Assembly: GCA_905147135.1 (NCBI GenBank) | Contig: LR990052.1 | Location: 15,004,200 to 15,068,199, forward strand | Length of the DNA stretch: 64,000 bases | Source: Blastobasis lacticolella | Taxonomy: Eukaryota; Arthropoda; Insecta; Lepidoptera; Blastobasidae | Direction of reading: 5' to 3' | Part shown: positions 9,713-20,640 of the stretch, piece by piece | Layout: each line of letters begins with the position of its first letter | Position numbering within the stretch: position 1 is the stretch's first letter | The notes under the pieces: generated by a model | The model's database searches: none | The model's input: the letters and a program-made list of their open reading frames with translations, nothing else | Told to the model about the DNA's origin: nothing | Made by a program: the position numbers and the translations under genes

Positions 9713-10400
9713 CATTAGTAAACTAGCGGATTCGAAGCCCAGTTTTTATACAGTCTCGTTAATTCTACCGTAGTAACCACTCTACTCACAATAGCAGATT
9801 TATTTGTAAAAGCTTACAAAAATTACAACTTAATACCACTGTCACCTTTAATTTACATAATAAGTATAAATTAATTGAGACAGATGTAACAGAAACCCGG
9901 GTTTACTATAAATAATCCGAACGCGAGTACCTACGATATATTTGCATGAGAAATAAATGCGCCTAAATTATACCCATGGGACACATCTAGAATGAAAAAT
10001 GTTTCTAAATTGTATTTCAAAGCGTTACCTGAAGTTTTGTTTTGAATAATAAGCAATACTAGTATAGGTATAGGTAAATATACATGGATATTATGTGACA
10101 GAAACCTTGGGACAGATGTTGGACAACAGCCTGTTGTGTCCTACGCTGTACTTCATCGTACTAGTACTGTAAATGCGAAAGTTAGTAAGGATGACGATCG
10201 TGGGGACAGAAACAAAAAATTCAAGACGCACAGCTGCTCGCAATCCTCAAGGCTTGCAAGTTGGTGCAGGGAAGACACATAAATTAAATGATTCTCTCTG
10301 ACTAAATATTGTCGTCTGTTATAGCCAACTCCAAATTCATGTCATCTGTGATGACTCTTAACAACGTGCACCCGCTGATGTCCTCCATCCACCGACATAT
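9713..10400. other. No recognisable feature
   Basis: A+T-rich, no coherent frame. The last part may belong to the upstream, unreadable portion of the LINE relic that follows. Confidence 0.4.
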
Positions 10401-10404
10401 TCAC

Positions 10405-10620
10405 TGTCGCACGGTGTCATGATGGTATAGCGGGCAACGAAGTTGCTGATAGAGCTGCCAATAGATCCACTGCTGTCCATAAGCCACCGAGTAACTCTGC
10501 TCTGCTTTCCTTTTTCCTATGTAAAACACAAGGCGAAGCTTCGCAGACGTGAAAAATGGCAGCGTGAAACAAGGATTACAAACCAGACGCATTCTGCCAA
10601 GTCTGGACGCTATGGAACCA
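10405..10620 (+). pseudogene. LINE RNase H domain relic (I/R1/Jockey group)
   Basis: The frame around 10418 reads HDGIAGNEVADRAANRST. This carries the RNase H signature H-x-G-I-x-G-N-E-x-A-D, with the last conserved aspartate and histidine region of LINE-encoded RNase H. It is followed by 'PPSNSALLSFFLCKT' and ends in stops. Only this short piece is readable. Its RNase H marks a different LINE clade from the CR1-group copies in this window. Confidence 0.6.
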
Positions 10621-10640
10621 AACCTGTGTAAACTTTTCCT

Positions 10641-11365
10641 TTACTCGGATCCTAACCGGGAACGGTTTCCACAAGGTTTATCAAGGATTATCAAAATCCT
10701 GGAGAATGTCGTCTGTCATCTTATCGAAAACTGATCTCATCTCATTGAAAACAAGTATGTCAGAGGTAATTCTCGCGCTGTGATAGCACGAATTCGACAT
10801 TATTTCTAGCCACATATCTCTATTAATAATGACATTGAAATGTCTATTGCATCTAAAAAATATATTCTCAACCAGTTTCGACAGTCGTATAATGTCGAAG
10901 ACCAATTCGAAAAATACAGCTAAAAGTCGAATTTGAGATGTCACAACACGAGAATCGCCCCCAGCTACAGATGACAGGTACAGTACAATATTCCTTCACT
11001 TTCGCACCGTCATATCACCACAAGTACCCAGACACAATATGAATGAAGCTGGTAACATAGTAATTAATATCACAACAAACTTGTTCCAGGGGTTGCCAGT
11101 ATAAATATTCAACAGAGCCCCCTCAGTGATCGTATTGATCTGAACCCGCTTTGCGTAAGTGATATTGTATGACATTACGACTGCTATAATTCAGTACAAG
11201 TATTCTTTACCCGACTGCGGTGAAGCAAAAAGGAGGGTTATGATTTTGACAGGTATGTTTATATATGTGGATACCTATTATGATTAAGTGTTCCCTCATA
11301 ACATCCAAACTGATTATCACAATTAAAGCGTCTTGATCGTCCGCTGCTTATTGGCTAGCTTACTA
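10641..11365. other. No recognisable feature
   Basis: An 87-codon minus frame (10681 to 10944) has no recognisable motif. The rest is A+T-rich sequence. Confidence 0.4.
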
Positions 11366-11535
11366 GCTTTTGCCCGCGTCTTCGTCCGCGTAAAATTCGG
11401 TTGTAACGTTCCAGACCCGTTTATGCGGGAACCATATTGAATTTCGGGATAAATTAGCCGACGTGCTATTCTGGGCTATAATCAACATTCTGGGAATAAC
11501 AAACATACTTACAAACTTTCGCATTTTTTATATTC
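11366..11535 (+). repeat. Interspersed 'CCCGCGTCTTCGTCCGCG' repeat
   Basis: It begins with CTAGCTTTTGCCCGCGTCTT, has 'AAAATTCGG' and 'AGACCCGTTTATGCGGGA', and ends with 'CTTTCGCATTTTTTATATT'. Related pieces are at 17882, 35503, 48258 and 54118 (plus) and near 890, 53690 and 61380 (other orientation). Such sequences are abundant in moth genomes and may be Helitron-like, but I see no diagnostic Helitron 3' hairpin here. Confidence 0.45.
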
Positions 11536-11680
11536 GTAGCATGTGACGTCACACTCTAGAGTACTCTCTCAAGCCTGGATTGGTTGGGATGGGCCATTTT
11601 ATTTAATTCTCCCGCCAAGCAACAATGTTAATAATTGTTAGCATTTTCGATATTTATTATATTGGACTCTCCATTATATC

Positions 11681-11728
11681 GATCTATCTATCTATCTATC
11701 TATCGATCTATCGATCTATCTATCTATC
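11681..11728. repeat. (ATCT)n microsatellite
   Basis: Runs of GATCTATCTATC with two GATC interruptions. Confidence 0.95.
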
Positions 11729-12167
11729 ATCGACTAGATGCGGTAAGGCGAGGCTATGATGCATGGCACTCGGTGGAGGACGCCTACGTCCGGAAGCAGT
11801 CTAATTATTTGATAATGGGAATTATATAATCACACATCACAATGTTAACATGTTTTTATGACTTTTAATTTAACTATTAACACACATCCAACTATGAGTC
11901 ATTCACATCGCACTAAACATGTTGGTACTTTAATTATGTCTGTCTGAATTTAATTCTGTAGTCATGCTTACTTTAAAGTTTTAATTTGTTTAGACCTTTG
12001 AACTCATTTAATGACGATGGTCATGAATGAATAATGACATAAAATTTAAGAAATAACCTATTTATTCATTTATTATATCTATTAATAAAATCTGCATGTA
12101 TCGTCTTGGCCGTTGGCTTTACGCTACAATCTTAAAAATAGTTCATAATATTTCCCACTGATAGACT
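11729..12167. other. No recognisable feature
   Basis: A+T-rich, no structure found. Confidence 0.45.
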
Positions 12168-12340
12168 TGAACCCCGGCTATGCTCTCGCACGTGAGGGCC
12201 CGGGGTACACCTTGATCCAGGATTTAGCACATCAGATACAGTGGAGCGACTGCCGTCTGACCTCCGTGACCTTCTTAACAGGGGAACATGACCAGATTGG
12301 ACCATGGTCATCAGAATCTCAAATTATTTAATGTCAGAAT
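12168..12340 (-). mobile_element. SINE-B fragment
   Basis: The reverse complement of the SINE-B body: 'CTCTCGCACGTGAGGGCCCG', 'TTGATCCAGGATTTAGC', 'GGAGCGACTGCCGTCTGACC', 'CAGGGGAACATGACCAGATT'. The tRNA head is not present. Confidence 0.8.
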
Positions 12341-12656
12341 TCCATATCCTTAAACCAGAAAGTACAGTTTTCAGAAAGTATAGTTACTGGTAGACTGTTA
12401 TGGACTGATGATGACTATAGATCAGAAGAACGTAAAAGGCGAGCGTACTAACCACATAGCCATCACCGTTTCACCATTTATAAAATAATATTTTTATACT
12501 CAAAGACAACCGAGCAGATAGCCCACCTGATAGAAAGTGGCATCTGCAGCCACGATTGATGGGCTTAGGTTTTATGTAAAAAATACAGGACCGCCGGCGC
12601 AGGTGCGTTGTCACTGTAAGAACTATATACTCGGACTCATGTCTGTATGTACTGTC

Positions 12657-12940
12657 TTATACTAGTCCTGGATATAGGGTAACTACTAATGAGTTAAAAT
12701 GCACATCTCCTCGACTTGCCGCATCTAGCATGCCTGCAAACCGCAGCCTTTCGTAAATCATCACTACACCTGGCCCATGGGCATCCGCTTCGCTTGCCAA
12801 GTCGCGATCTCCATTCAAGAAATTGTTCACCCTAGCGGTTGTTGGTTTGGGCGCTCCCTTGACAAGCTTGTTGAAAATATTAAAGAGCACTTCACAGTGG
12901 AGCGACGACGAGAATGTGCATGAATGAATGCAACTGACTG
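12657..12940 (-). other. Unidentified open reading stretch
   Basis: The last 80 or so codons of a 150-codon minus frame look protein-like (LVKGAPKPTTARVNNFLNGD, then 'SEADAHGPGVVMIYERLRF') and end at 12657. On the minus strand the stretch is preceded by 'GCATTTTCAG', a possible splice acceptor near 12938. It could be a terminal exon, a decayed transposon ORF or chance. I recognise no family. Confidence 0.2.
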
Positions 12941-12944
12941 AAAA

Positions 12945-13850
12945 TGCAATATAATGGTGATGAAATACACTTGTATTATATAATATAAGCATACATTTGA
13001 CATGCAATTCATACATTTTTTTACCAATAAATGAATTGAATTGAATTGTAATAATAATAATATGTTTGTGACATCTGAATTTGTAATTAACTCCCTTGGA
13101 CAAAATCATAGAGAAAAAGCTTTATCTACAGAAGCAGAGAGTACATACCGAGTTTCAATTTGAGACAAAATATCACACATCTCTATAACACACACTAATG
13201 TAAATGCAAGGACGGAACAATCTGTAGTTAAGTTATATTTTGCTACGAATTTCCACTCGTAACGAACATAAACAAATCTGCCTTGTGGGTATATTTCGCT
13301 CCGGACGATTTTGTTATTTATTAAACTTGTCCTTATAATTTTATATTGACATTATAATAAATAGTGAATCAAACCCACGCCCTGACCGTAAATCGGTAGT
13401 GCTTGCTTTTGCAAAAAGGAGGGCTATGACCGGTATGAATGGTTATTTGTTGCCTCATTTCTAATCTAAGTAGGTACCTATTTACTTATCGTTAGAAGTA
13501 TTTTCATTATCCACAGGTTGGCTTATGTGACTTCATAATAAATTGAATAAGATGCCCTCTAGAGGACATAGTCATGAAAAAAATAATAATAATGAAAAGA
13601 ATGGGTACATTAATATATTAAACAGTCAGCATAATATTTATTTTCAGTAAAAATTCATATGATTATGATGCACCAGGACAGAAGGGACTTGCATCTACTT
13701 ATTATCTTGTTCTTCAAAATGTTCACAGCACAGCACTTCCAATCTGATACAGTCACTCATTCAACAAATCCTTGTCACCAGGAGATTTACATCTCTTTGA
13801 CATCATAATCGCTGCAATTCGATTTATGTATAACAGAAGAGCAACTTCTT
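12945..13850. other. Mostly featureless; one short A+T tail
   Basis: Near 13026 'AATAAATGAATTGAATTG' resembles a LINE-type 3' tail, but no body is recognisable. The remainder shows no structure. Confidence 0.35.
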
Positions 13851-14143
13851 GGCGTTAATGTACCGGTTGTGCTCTTGAGCACGAGGGCACGGGGTCCGCC
13901 TTGACCATTTTCCAGGATTTGGCGATCAGGTAATTACAGTGGAGCGACTACCATCTGACCTCCGTGACCCTGCTACCAGGGGAACCTGACCAAATTGAAT
14001 AATTGTTACAAATTCAGTTGCCTGAATTTGCATTTTTCATCACAATGTTTTCGCTAACCCTAAGAGCATCGGTTAGAATTCAACTAATGTACATATATAC
14101 GAGTAAGTCAGAAAAGAGTCATTCGAACCCGGGGTACCATTGT
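13851..14143 (-). mobile_element. SINE-B, nearly full-length
   Basis: In reverse orientation from 3' end to head: 'TTGGCGTTAATGTACCGGTT', 'GTCCGCCTTGACCATT', 'GGAGCGACTACCATCTGACC', 'CTACCAGGGGAACCTGACC', 'AATTCAGTTGCCTGAATTTG', 'AAGAGCATCGGTTAGAATTC', then the B-box complement 'TTCGAACCCGGGGTACC' at about 14133. The A-box part of the head is lost. Confidence 0.85.
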
Positions 14144-14825
14144 ATAACAGAAGATGACTAAAGCTAAACCATAGCGACAGGGAGAGCGGGGCGTCCGTTG
14201 AACTAGAATCACATGACATTCGCGTTATTTGCGAAGCGCAAAGTCGAGCAGCTACTAAATAAACGGCAAAAGTCACGCGTTGCGCAAATCATGATTTGAA
14301 ACAGACTATGAGTAATTATTAAGTAGGTAGTTAGGTACTAGTAATAACCGACCAACAGTTGGTCTATGTGATAAAATGGTGAATGGCCCTTTCATCTAAC
14401 AGTTGGTGCTGTTAATTTAAACGTTATACACTATACCCCAAAGCCGGGTATTTCGAAAATATCGTTTATGCGGTAATGTTAGGTCTTAAAGAATTTAATT
14501 AGCGCATATCTTCTCCGATTAGTCATATAGCAACTAAGAAAAACATCACGTTCACGTGTAGTTTATTTTTTGATAAGTGTTTTCTTTTGTAATAAACAAT
14601 GAAGAATTAGTCCATAGGCGACCCGCTTACCCGTTTGTTTGCCTAATAACATAAAAAATAAAAAAAAGTATTAATATCGGTGAAATTAACTTAATAACTA
14701 AAATTAGAAAGATAACGAAATGCCATTTATGTTGGAATATTAGGCGCGTAGATGGCCCAATATGGACGTCCAATTTTTACACATTTTGCAGCAAACGGTA
14801 GTATTTCACTAATAATACACCGAAA
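14144..14825. other. No recognisable feature
   Basis: No coherent frame or repeat found. Confidence 0.4.
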
Positions 14826-15620
14826 GTTGTTTTTTTTATAGAAAATTGTCAGATATTTGACTGCCATCTCACCTGATGTTAAGTGCAGATGCAGTCTACG
14901 TTGGCGCATACCTGTCTATTAAATATCTATTCACTCTTGTCTTAAAGAGACCCAAGTTGTACCGCTCAGGGCAAACATGTGCAGGCAGCGAGTTCCAGTC
15001 CCTAGGCGTTCGCAACAGAAAAGAGTATGAAAAACGCTGTGTACGTGTTGGTAGAATGTCGACAATCGACAGTCGAAATATAGGGATGGTACGCTGACCT
15101 ACACCTAGAGCCCCGAAGATGGAATGGGGCTGGTGGAACTAACTAGTGTAATTCCGTCACACATTTCCAAAAGTGTAGCCTATAGAAAACCGCCAGAAAT
15201 GCCACTTTACGACGGTGATGCAGATCCTATAGATTTTCCTGTACCAACGAAGGATTGTCTATCAGTTTCTTGGCGCGTCACTCAACCGAGTCCAGAGCAG
15301 CCAGATAGACCTTGGCAGATACGTCCCATAGGTGACAACAGTATTCCATGCAAGGTCGAATTTGGGCTTCTGTGTTTTAGATGCGTTGAACTTCACAAGA
15401 TTGGCAACTCCCCAATCAGAAACATTCTGGAGAGCTTGGTCCAGGCGATCAATGAAAGACTCTCGACTAGACTCGACATCCTCTCTCTTGTTCTTTGCAC
15501 TGGATGTGTAACTGTCCGTCACTGTGGTGCCATTTACATACCCAAAAGCACCGGACACGAGCAGATCATTTACGTGCAACAGGAACAGGGTGTTCTGTTC
15601 TGTACAGGGTTGTGTTCTAT
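14826..15620 (-). pseudogene. CR1/L2-like LINE 3' half, decayed
   Basis: On the minus strand an RT palm/thumb piece is readable at 15262 to 15579 (NDLLVSGAFGYVNGTTVTDS, then 'ASDWGVANLVKFNASKTQ'-like text as VSDWGVANLVKFNASKTQ). Downstream comes the C-terminal block 'RTQRFSYSFLLRTPRDWNSL' and 'PERYNLGLFKTRVNRYLIDR'. The 3' UTR has 'CATCAGGTGAGATGGCAGTC' and a terminal A-run (T-run at 14830 to 14837 on the plus strand). The catalytic FADD is replaced by GYVNG, so it is dead. Shorter relics of this family's 3' end are at 23044 and 47380. Confidence 0.78.
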
Positions 15621-15845
15621 TGTCCCTAGTTTATCGGCGTAGACAGACATATCCCCAAACAAAATAATCTAATGAATAACTGACTTTTGGATGAATGGTT
15701 TTGACTTTTGTTACAATAAATGACCGGCCACATGACCGAAATCTTATTCGTAGGCTAGTTTTACTGGTATGAAATATATTTTACTTTTGTATTTCACTTT
15801 GAAAACAAAAGGTTTAAACAAATACCCTTTGCTTACATTTTCTTT

Positions 15846-16610
15846 CGGCGAGTACCTCACTCACCTTAGATTTGCTGACGATATCGTAGTCATGGCTGAA
15901 ACCCTGGAAGACTTGGGCAAAATGCTCTCAACAAGTAGGTCTTAAAATGAACATGGACAAGACGAAAATTATGTCGAATGTCCATATTGTGCCTACTCCA
16001 GTGACAGTTGGAGGCACTCCACTTGAAGTTGTTGACGACTATACATACCTAGGACCAATTTCAAGAAAGAGGTCAATCGACGTATCCAACTCGGTTGGGC
16101 AGCGTTCGGAAAGCTACGCCACATATTTTCGTCCCAATTACCGCAGTGTCTCAAGACGAAGGTCTTTGACCAATGTGTGTTGCCAGTGATGACTTACGGA
16201 ACTGAAACGTGGTGGTTTACTGTGGGCCTTATAAGAAAGCTCACTGTTATCCAAAGGGCAATGGAAAGAGCTATGCTCGGAGTTTCTTTGTGCGATCGAA
16301 TCAGAAATGAGGAGATCCGCAAGCGAACCAAGGTCACCGACATAGTTATTTGGATTAAGGATTGCAAGACTGAAGTGGCAGTGGGCAGAGCACATAGCTC
16401 AAAGAACAGAAGGCCGATGGGGTAGTAAAGTTCTCGAGTGGCGACCACGTACCGGAAGACGCAGCGTGAGTAGGCCTCCTACAAGGTGGACCGACGACCT
16501 GGTAATGATCGCAGGTACCAGTTGTATGCGGAAAGCACAGGACCGGCCTTTGTAGTGATCTCTGGGGGGGCCTATGCCCAGCAGTGGGCGGGCGTCTTCT
16601 GGCTGATATG
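15846..16610 (+). pseudogene. RTE-clade LINE reverse transcriptase relic
   Basis: Broken frames give 'LRFADDIVVMAETLEDLGKM' (the catalytic FADD box, about 15868), 'NMDKTKIMSNVHIVPTPVTV', 'VVDDYTYLG', then 'LPVMTYGTETWW', 'RAMERAMLGVSLCDRIRNEE' and 'RPRTGRRSVSRPPTRWTDDL'. The last matches the RTE C-terminal 'GRPPTRW.DD' motif. At the end 'GGCCTATGCCCAGCAGTGGG' is the usual RTE 3' end. At least two frameshifts make it non-functional. Confidence 0.88.
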
Positions 16611-17881
16611 GTAAAAATGGGTAAATACCCGAATACCCGAATATCGGTATAATTATTTTTAATACCCGGGTATAATCTAAGACGGGTATTCAAAAACCCT
16701 ACTTGGTGGCTGTATGGGTGTATGAAGATTTAACATAAATCTATAAGTAATAAATAAATAAATAAAAATCGTTTATTACATCTATCTCACACATGGCACA
16801 GTACATAAATAATATTAGTATTCTTTTTTTCATTAAAACCGATTGGCTACTTTATAAAACATTTCATTAGTATTTATGACCACCAATATTTATGACAGCG
16901 CAATTAAAAATAAATACATAGAAAGCCATTTAAATTCCTTAAAAACAGGCAAAAATGCTTTAAATAGGTATAATTTATTTTACTTTTAATACTTTTCTTT
17001 CGTAAAAGTATATAATCCTCCTATTATTTGTAAATGGAAAACGCTTCATTCAAAAAGTTCATTAGACCAATGCTGAAAATGATAAGTATAAATGTTTAAC
17101 TTAACTTTTAACCTTTGTTTAATTTACGTCCCCCAACATATTTGAACTAAACTCAACAAAAAATGTGATAATTTAAATGACTTTAGTGGTAAAAAATTAT
17201 AAATTTGGCCTGATATTGAGTTTTTTACCAAAAAAGGAAAGTTCTTCATTCTTATGTTATGTGGTGTAAACATGTCCGAATGAAACATTGTATCAATTTC
17301 AAGATAAACACACTCTGATTTGGGCACAAAATAATTTTAATAAAAGTTGGTAAAGCTATATTGCACCTGATTCATTTTTGGCAATTAATAATAATTGTTG
17401 TACAACGGCGCATGTGCTAAATTTATTTTACCTTTTGTCTTGAATCAGCTACAATTGACAAACAACAACACAATCGTTTGACAAAACATAACAAATCGTT
17501 TGGAAAAAAATCAAAGGAATACAGGAATATCTCTTCATTTCTATTCGTGCAAATCAGCATTTTTCATCCATCCAAACATTTGATGTGCGATGTCGATATG
17601 TCAATTAATTTGTAAAAGAATAAAAGCTGCGTCTATTTTTACGTATTCTCATTAGACGTTTGCAATAAGGCACCAGCCCCACGTTCCCACGGATTCAATG
17701 AAGTTCGTGACCTCTATATTATAAGCATTTATTCTATCACTTATTAATAACTACTAACTATAGTCTATAGGTTTAATTAAAAATATATATCGCCTATAAA
17801 TATGGAAGTGTCAATGACCTGGCAGCCGACACTTGGGAGCTATCAGCTGATGAACTAAACAACTAGTGATATTATTATTAA
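16611..17881. other. Featureless, A+T-rich
   Basis: Contains short simple A+T runs and an (AAATA)n tract near 16750 but no ORF or named repeat. Confidence 0.45.
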
Positions 17882-18037
17882 TAGCTCCTGACCGCGACTT
17901 CGTTCGCGTTAAAAAGAAAAATGAAAAGCCTATGTCTTATTCTTTACACAATTTCATCCAATTCCATTCATCTAGTTAGGCGTAAAAAGGTAACTAATTT
18001 ACACACACAAACTTTCGCATTATAATATTAGTGGGGT
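17882..18037 (+). repeat. Interspersed 'GCGACTTCGTTCGCG' repeat
   Basis: Begins 'TGACCGCGACTTCGTTCGCG' and ends 'CTTTCGCATTATAATATTAG'. Same family as 11366. Confidence 0.45.
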
Positions 18038-18129
18038 TCATATAAATGAAATGTTTACCTTTATAATTATTTTTATTTTAAATAAAAGAATCGAAGTTAC
18101 TTACAGATTTATTTCCAGTAGATACAGCA

Positions 18130-18870
18130 TTGTTTATTTATTTATTTATTTAACAATTTATTGCACACAATAAAGAAATACAGAGATATAACATAGATAT
18201 AACTGACACAACAGGCACTACTTATTTCTAAAAGAAATTTCTTCCAGCAGGCCTACAGAAAGGAAATGTTTAGCTAAGAAATGCAGATACGACGCGCACA
18301 ATTAATGAATAATTATAAAATACATATGAATATGACTAATTTTTATATACTATATCAATAAATACATACATACTATACACTACATACACTTAAATACTAC
18401 TACATATCAATACAAATAGATAAAATTTATGGACTAGACAGGGACAGGTAGTGGTCTTTTACTCGCTTTTTGAATATAGGCAGTGACGGACTGTCACGCA
18501 CCACATGCGGGAGAGAGTTCCACAGTCTCGCAGCATGAACAGTGAAGGAGTAGGAAAAGAAATCGGAATGATGGATGGGGATGGCTAAAGACGATCTTAC
18601 ATTTGAGCGACAAGGTTTATTTTGGGCCCGGGAGAAATTGAAGTTGGTGCGGAGATATGAGGGAGCAGAGGGATTGTGGAGGACATTGTAGAGCATAGAA
18701 AGGACATGAGCGTTCCTGCGATAGCGAATGGGAAGCCACTTGAGCTGAGATCGAAAATCGGAGACATGGTCATATTTACGCAGTCCAAAGACAAACCTTA
18801 TCCTTGTTGTATCTCTGATATCGATAATATTTTTAAAACATTTTAGATGGACCTCTATTATATCGTTTAG
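18130..18870 (-). pseudogene. 5'-truncated CR1/L2-like LINE 3' end
   Basis: The minus strand encodes 'FGLRKYDHVSDFRSQLKWLP', 'RRNAHVLSMLYNVLHNPSAP', 'RSNVRSSLAIPIHHSDFFSY', 'TVHAARLWNSLPHVVRDSPS' and 'FKKRVKDHYLSLSSP'. A 3' UTR follows with 'TATTTCTTTATTGTGTGCAA' and a (TAAA)n tail (TTTA repeats at 18135 to 18153 on the plus strand). Readable frames are fairly clean, so the copy is not very old. The 44092 insertion shares its last exon-like block and tail and is the same family. Confidence 0.82.
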
Positions 18871-19673
18871 GGTTTTTTGGGTTTCTCGTAATCGCCAACA
18901 AGTTATTTTATACGTTTTCGTGGAAAATATATCATATTAATTTAATCTTAGCCCAGTCTCATTGCTGCCTCTGGGTACCTATTATTCTGCTCCATTGCGG
19001 AAGTGGACTAAAGTTTTTGCAGGAAGTTGTTACTGTTAGACGTAGTATATTATTCTCTCAGCCGTTAGGTACACTCCACAGGGTACACTCACTAGCCAGG
19101 TAGATGTTCTTGTGAGATTACAATACTCTACCTAGCGCGTCTTCAACTCTGGTCAATTTAGAATTCAAGACACTTAGGCTGTGGTCTACGTAATCGGATT
19201 CCGGAGGGCACGTTGAGATATTTTGAGTAAGCATCCCGTTGCCTAAACCGCAGCTTGTGATTGGAGCATGTTATGTGAGCTGGTGTTTACGGAAACAGGT
19301 AAAAAAGGTAGGAAATAGGGACAGTCGCCCTCATAAGTGCATTATCACCTTAAAATTCATATTACTGTGCAGCTGTAAAAGAGACATTTTAAAATTAAAA
19401 TAATATAAATAATTTAAAATTAAATCGCTTGTATAGGGTGTTTTTTTAGAGGCGGATAACTTTAAATTGTTAAAATAACAAAGAAAAAAGTACTTAGTAT
19501 CAATGAAACTACCTATATTGGAAAGATCATTTTATGGCATTTATTGCGCGTATCACGTATGAACTACTGATCGGAATTTTATGAAATTTTGTATAGTAAT
19601 AGCATACATACATACATATTATATCATATTATATCCCGGACCAACATTTAGCCTATAAAAATATCAAAAGTAG
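18871..19673. other. Mostly featureless
   Basis: A 'AGGGTGTTTTTTTAGAGGC' motif at about 19436 looks like a transposon end, but no inverted partner is found. Otherwise no structure. Confidence 0.35.
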
Positions 19674-19845
19674 CTGGGTCACGGAGGTCAGATGGCAGTC
19701 GCTCCATCTGCCAAATACTGGATCATGGTCAAGGTGGGTCCCAGGCCATCGTGCGAGAGCACAACCGGGACATTAACGCCGACGATTCATCATCATCTTG
19801 GCGTTAATATCCCGGTTATGATGATGATGATGATGATGATGATAA
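19674..19845 (+). mobile_element. SINE-B 3' part with a trailing inverted fragment
   Basis: 'GGAGGTCAGATGGCAGTCGC', 'TGGATCATGGTCAAGGTGGG' and 'CACAACCGGGACATTAACGC' are the SINE-B 3' part. At 19791 to 19817 the end 'CATCATCTTGGCGTTAATAT' appears in inverted orientation, then a (GAT)n run. So a second partial copy lies tail to tail with the first. Confidence 0.75.
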
Positions 19846-19912
19846 TAAACCAGCAATAAATAATCTGGTACAGTATTGATAGTATTTTTTACCTGACCTT
19901 AACAAAAATTGA

Positions 19913-20034
19913 AATTATTTTTAATTTCTGTTACGGGTCTGGGTGTTATATGTATAATAAGTATGTATTTAAAAGAGTATAAATAGTTTAGCTCAAGCTT
20001 TGCTTACTTTGGGGATAGATGGCGCTGTGTGAAT
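19913..20034 (+). mobile_element. SINE-A, 3' half only
   Basis: Starts at 'TTAATTTCTGTTACGGGTCT' and runs through 'AAGCTTTGCTTACTTTGGGG' to 'GATGGCGCTGTGTGAATG'. The tRNA head is absent (5' truncation). Confidence 0.85.
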
Positions 20035-20227
20035 GACAATTCACACACACCCTTGTATGGTCACAAGCCTGCTTATTTATTTATTTGTCCCAAAGCCAGC
20101 ATAGTTGATCGAGTTCGCAATACATTTACAAATGCGAGAGAGCTCAGCGTATTTCGGCCAACAGATTGGTAGCTAATAACAGGGCCACAATAAGCTATGC
20201 TTTGTTTGTCGCATAAATAATGAAGTC

Positions 20228-20582
20228 AGTAGAATAAATAAATTCAAATATCTCGGATCCGTATTGTACCAGGAGATATCGGCTCCGATGTCAATTCCTG
20301 TATCTCTGCGGCTTGGACCAAATGGAGGGAGCAACCCTAAATCCCTTTGAAGCTCAAGTTCCTAATATATAAAAACTTAATTAGGCCTGTGATGCTTTAT
20401 GCTTGGCCTACGCTAATGAAGCACGTCTGCGAACACCAACGAAATTAAAATGCAGCAGTGGTTACAAAACTTGACTGAGTTGTGTAACAAGTACATCCGT
20501 GGTAGCCTTGGCGTGAGAAACATTGTGGATAAGATTGTGAAGGCTCGCCTGCGCTGGTTTGGTCACTGTAACGATCACTATG
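20228..20582 (+). pseudogene. RTE-like LINE fragment, C-terminal part
   Basis: Broken frames read 'NKFKYLGSVLYQE', 'AAWTKWREQP', 'LIYKNLIRPVMLYAWPTLMK' and 'YIRGSLGVRNIVDKIVKARL', ending 'RWFGH'. This is the conserved C-terminal half of an RTE-type LINE and differs from the 15846 copy. Several frameshifts and a stop are visible. Confidence 0.78.
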
Positions 20583-20640
20583 TATCATGAAAATGAAAAT
20601 GAAAATGAGAAAAGTATTTTTGAATTAGGATTACGTTCTG
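20583..20640 (-). repeat. LINE-type 3' tail
   Basis: On the minus strand 'CGTAATCCTAATTC' and AAATACTTTT are followed by a (CATTTT)n tail. The same 3' end occurs at 29062 to 29100, so two insertions of one element family ended here. Confidence 0.5.

Noticed and set aside
15124..15642. 172-codon plus-strand frame
   Set aside because: It is the shadow of a LINE reverse transcriptase read on the minus strand (NDLLVSGAFGYVNG region).
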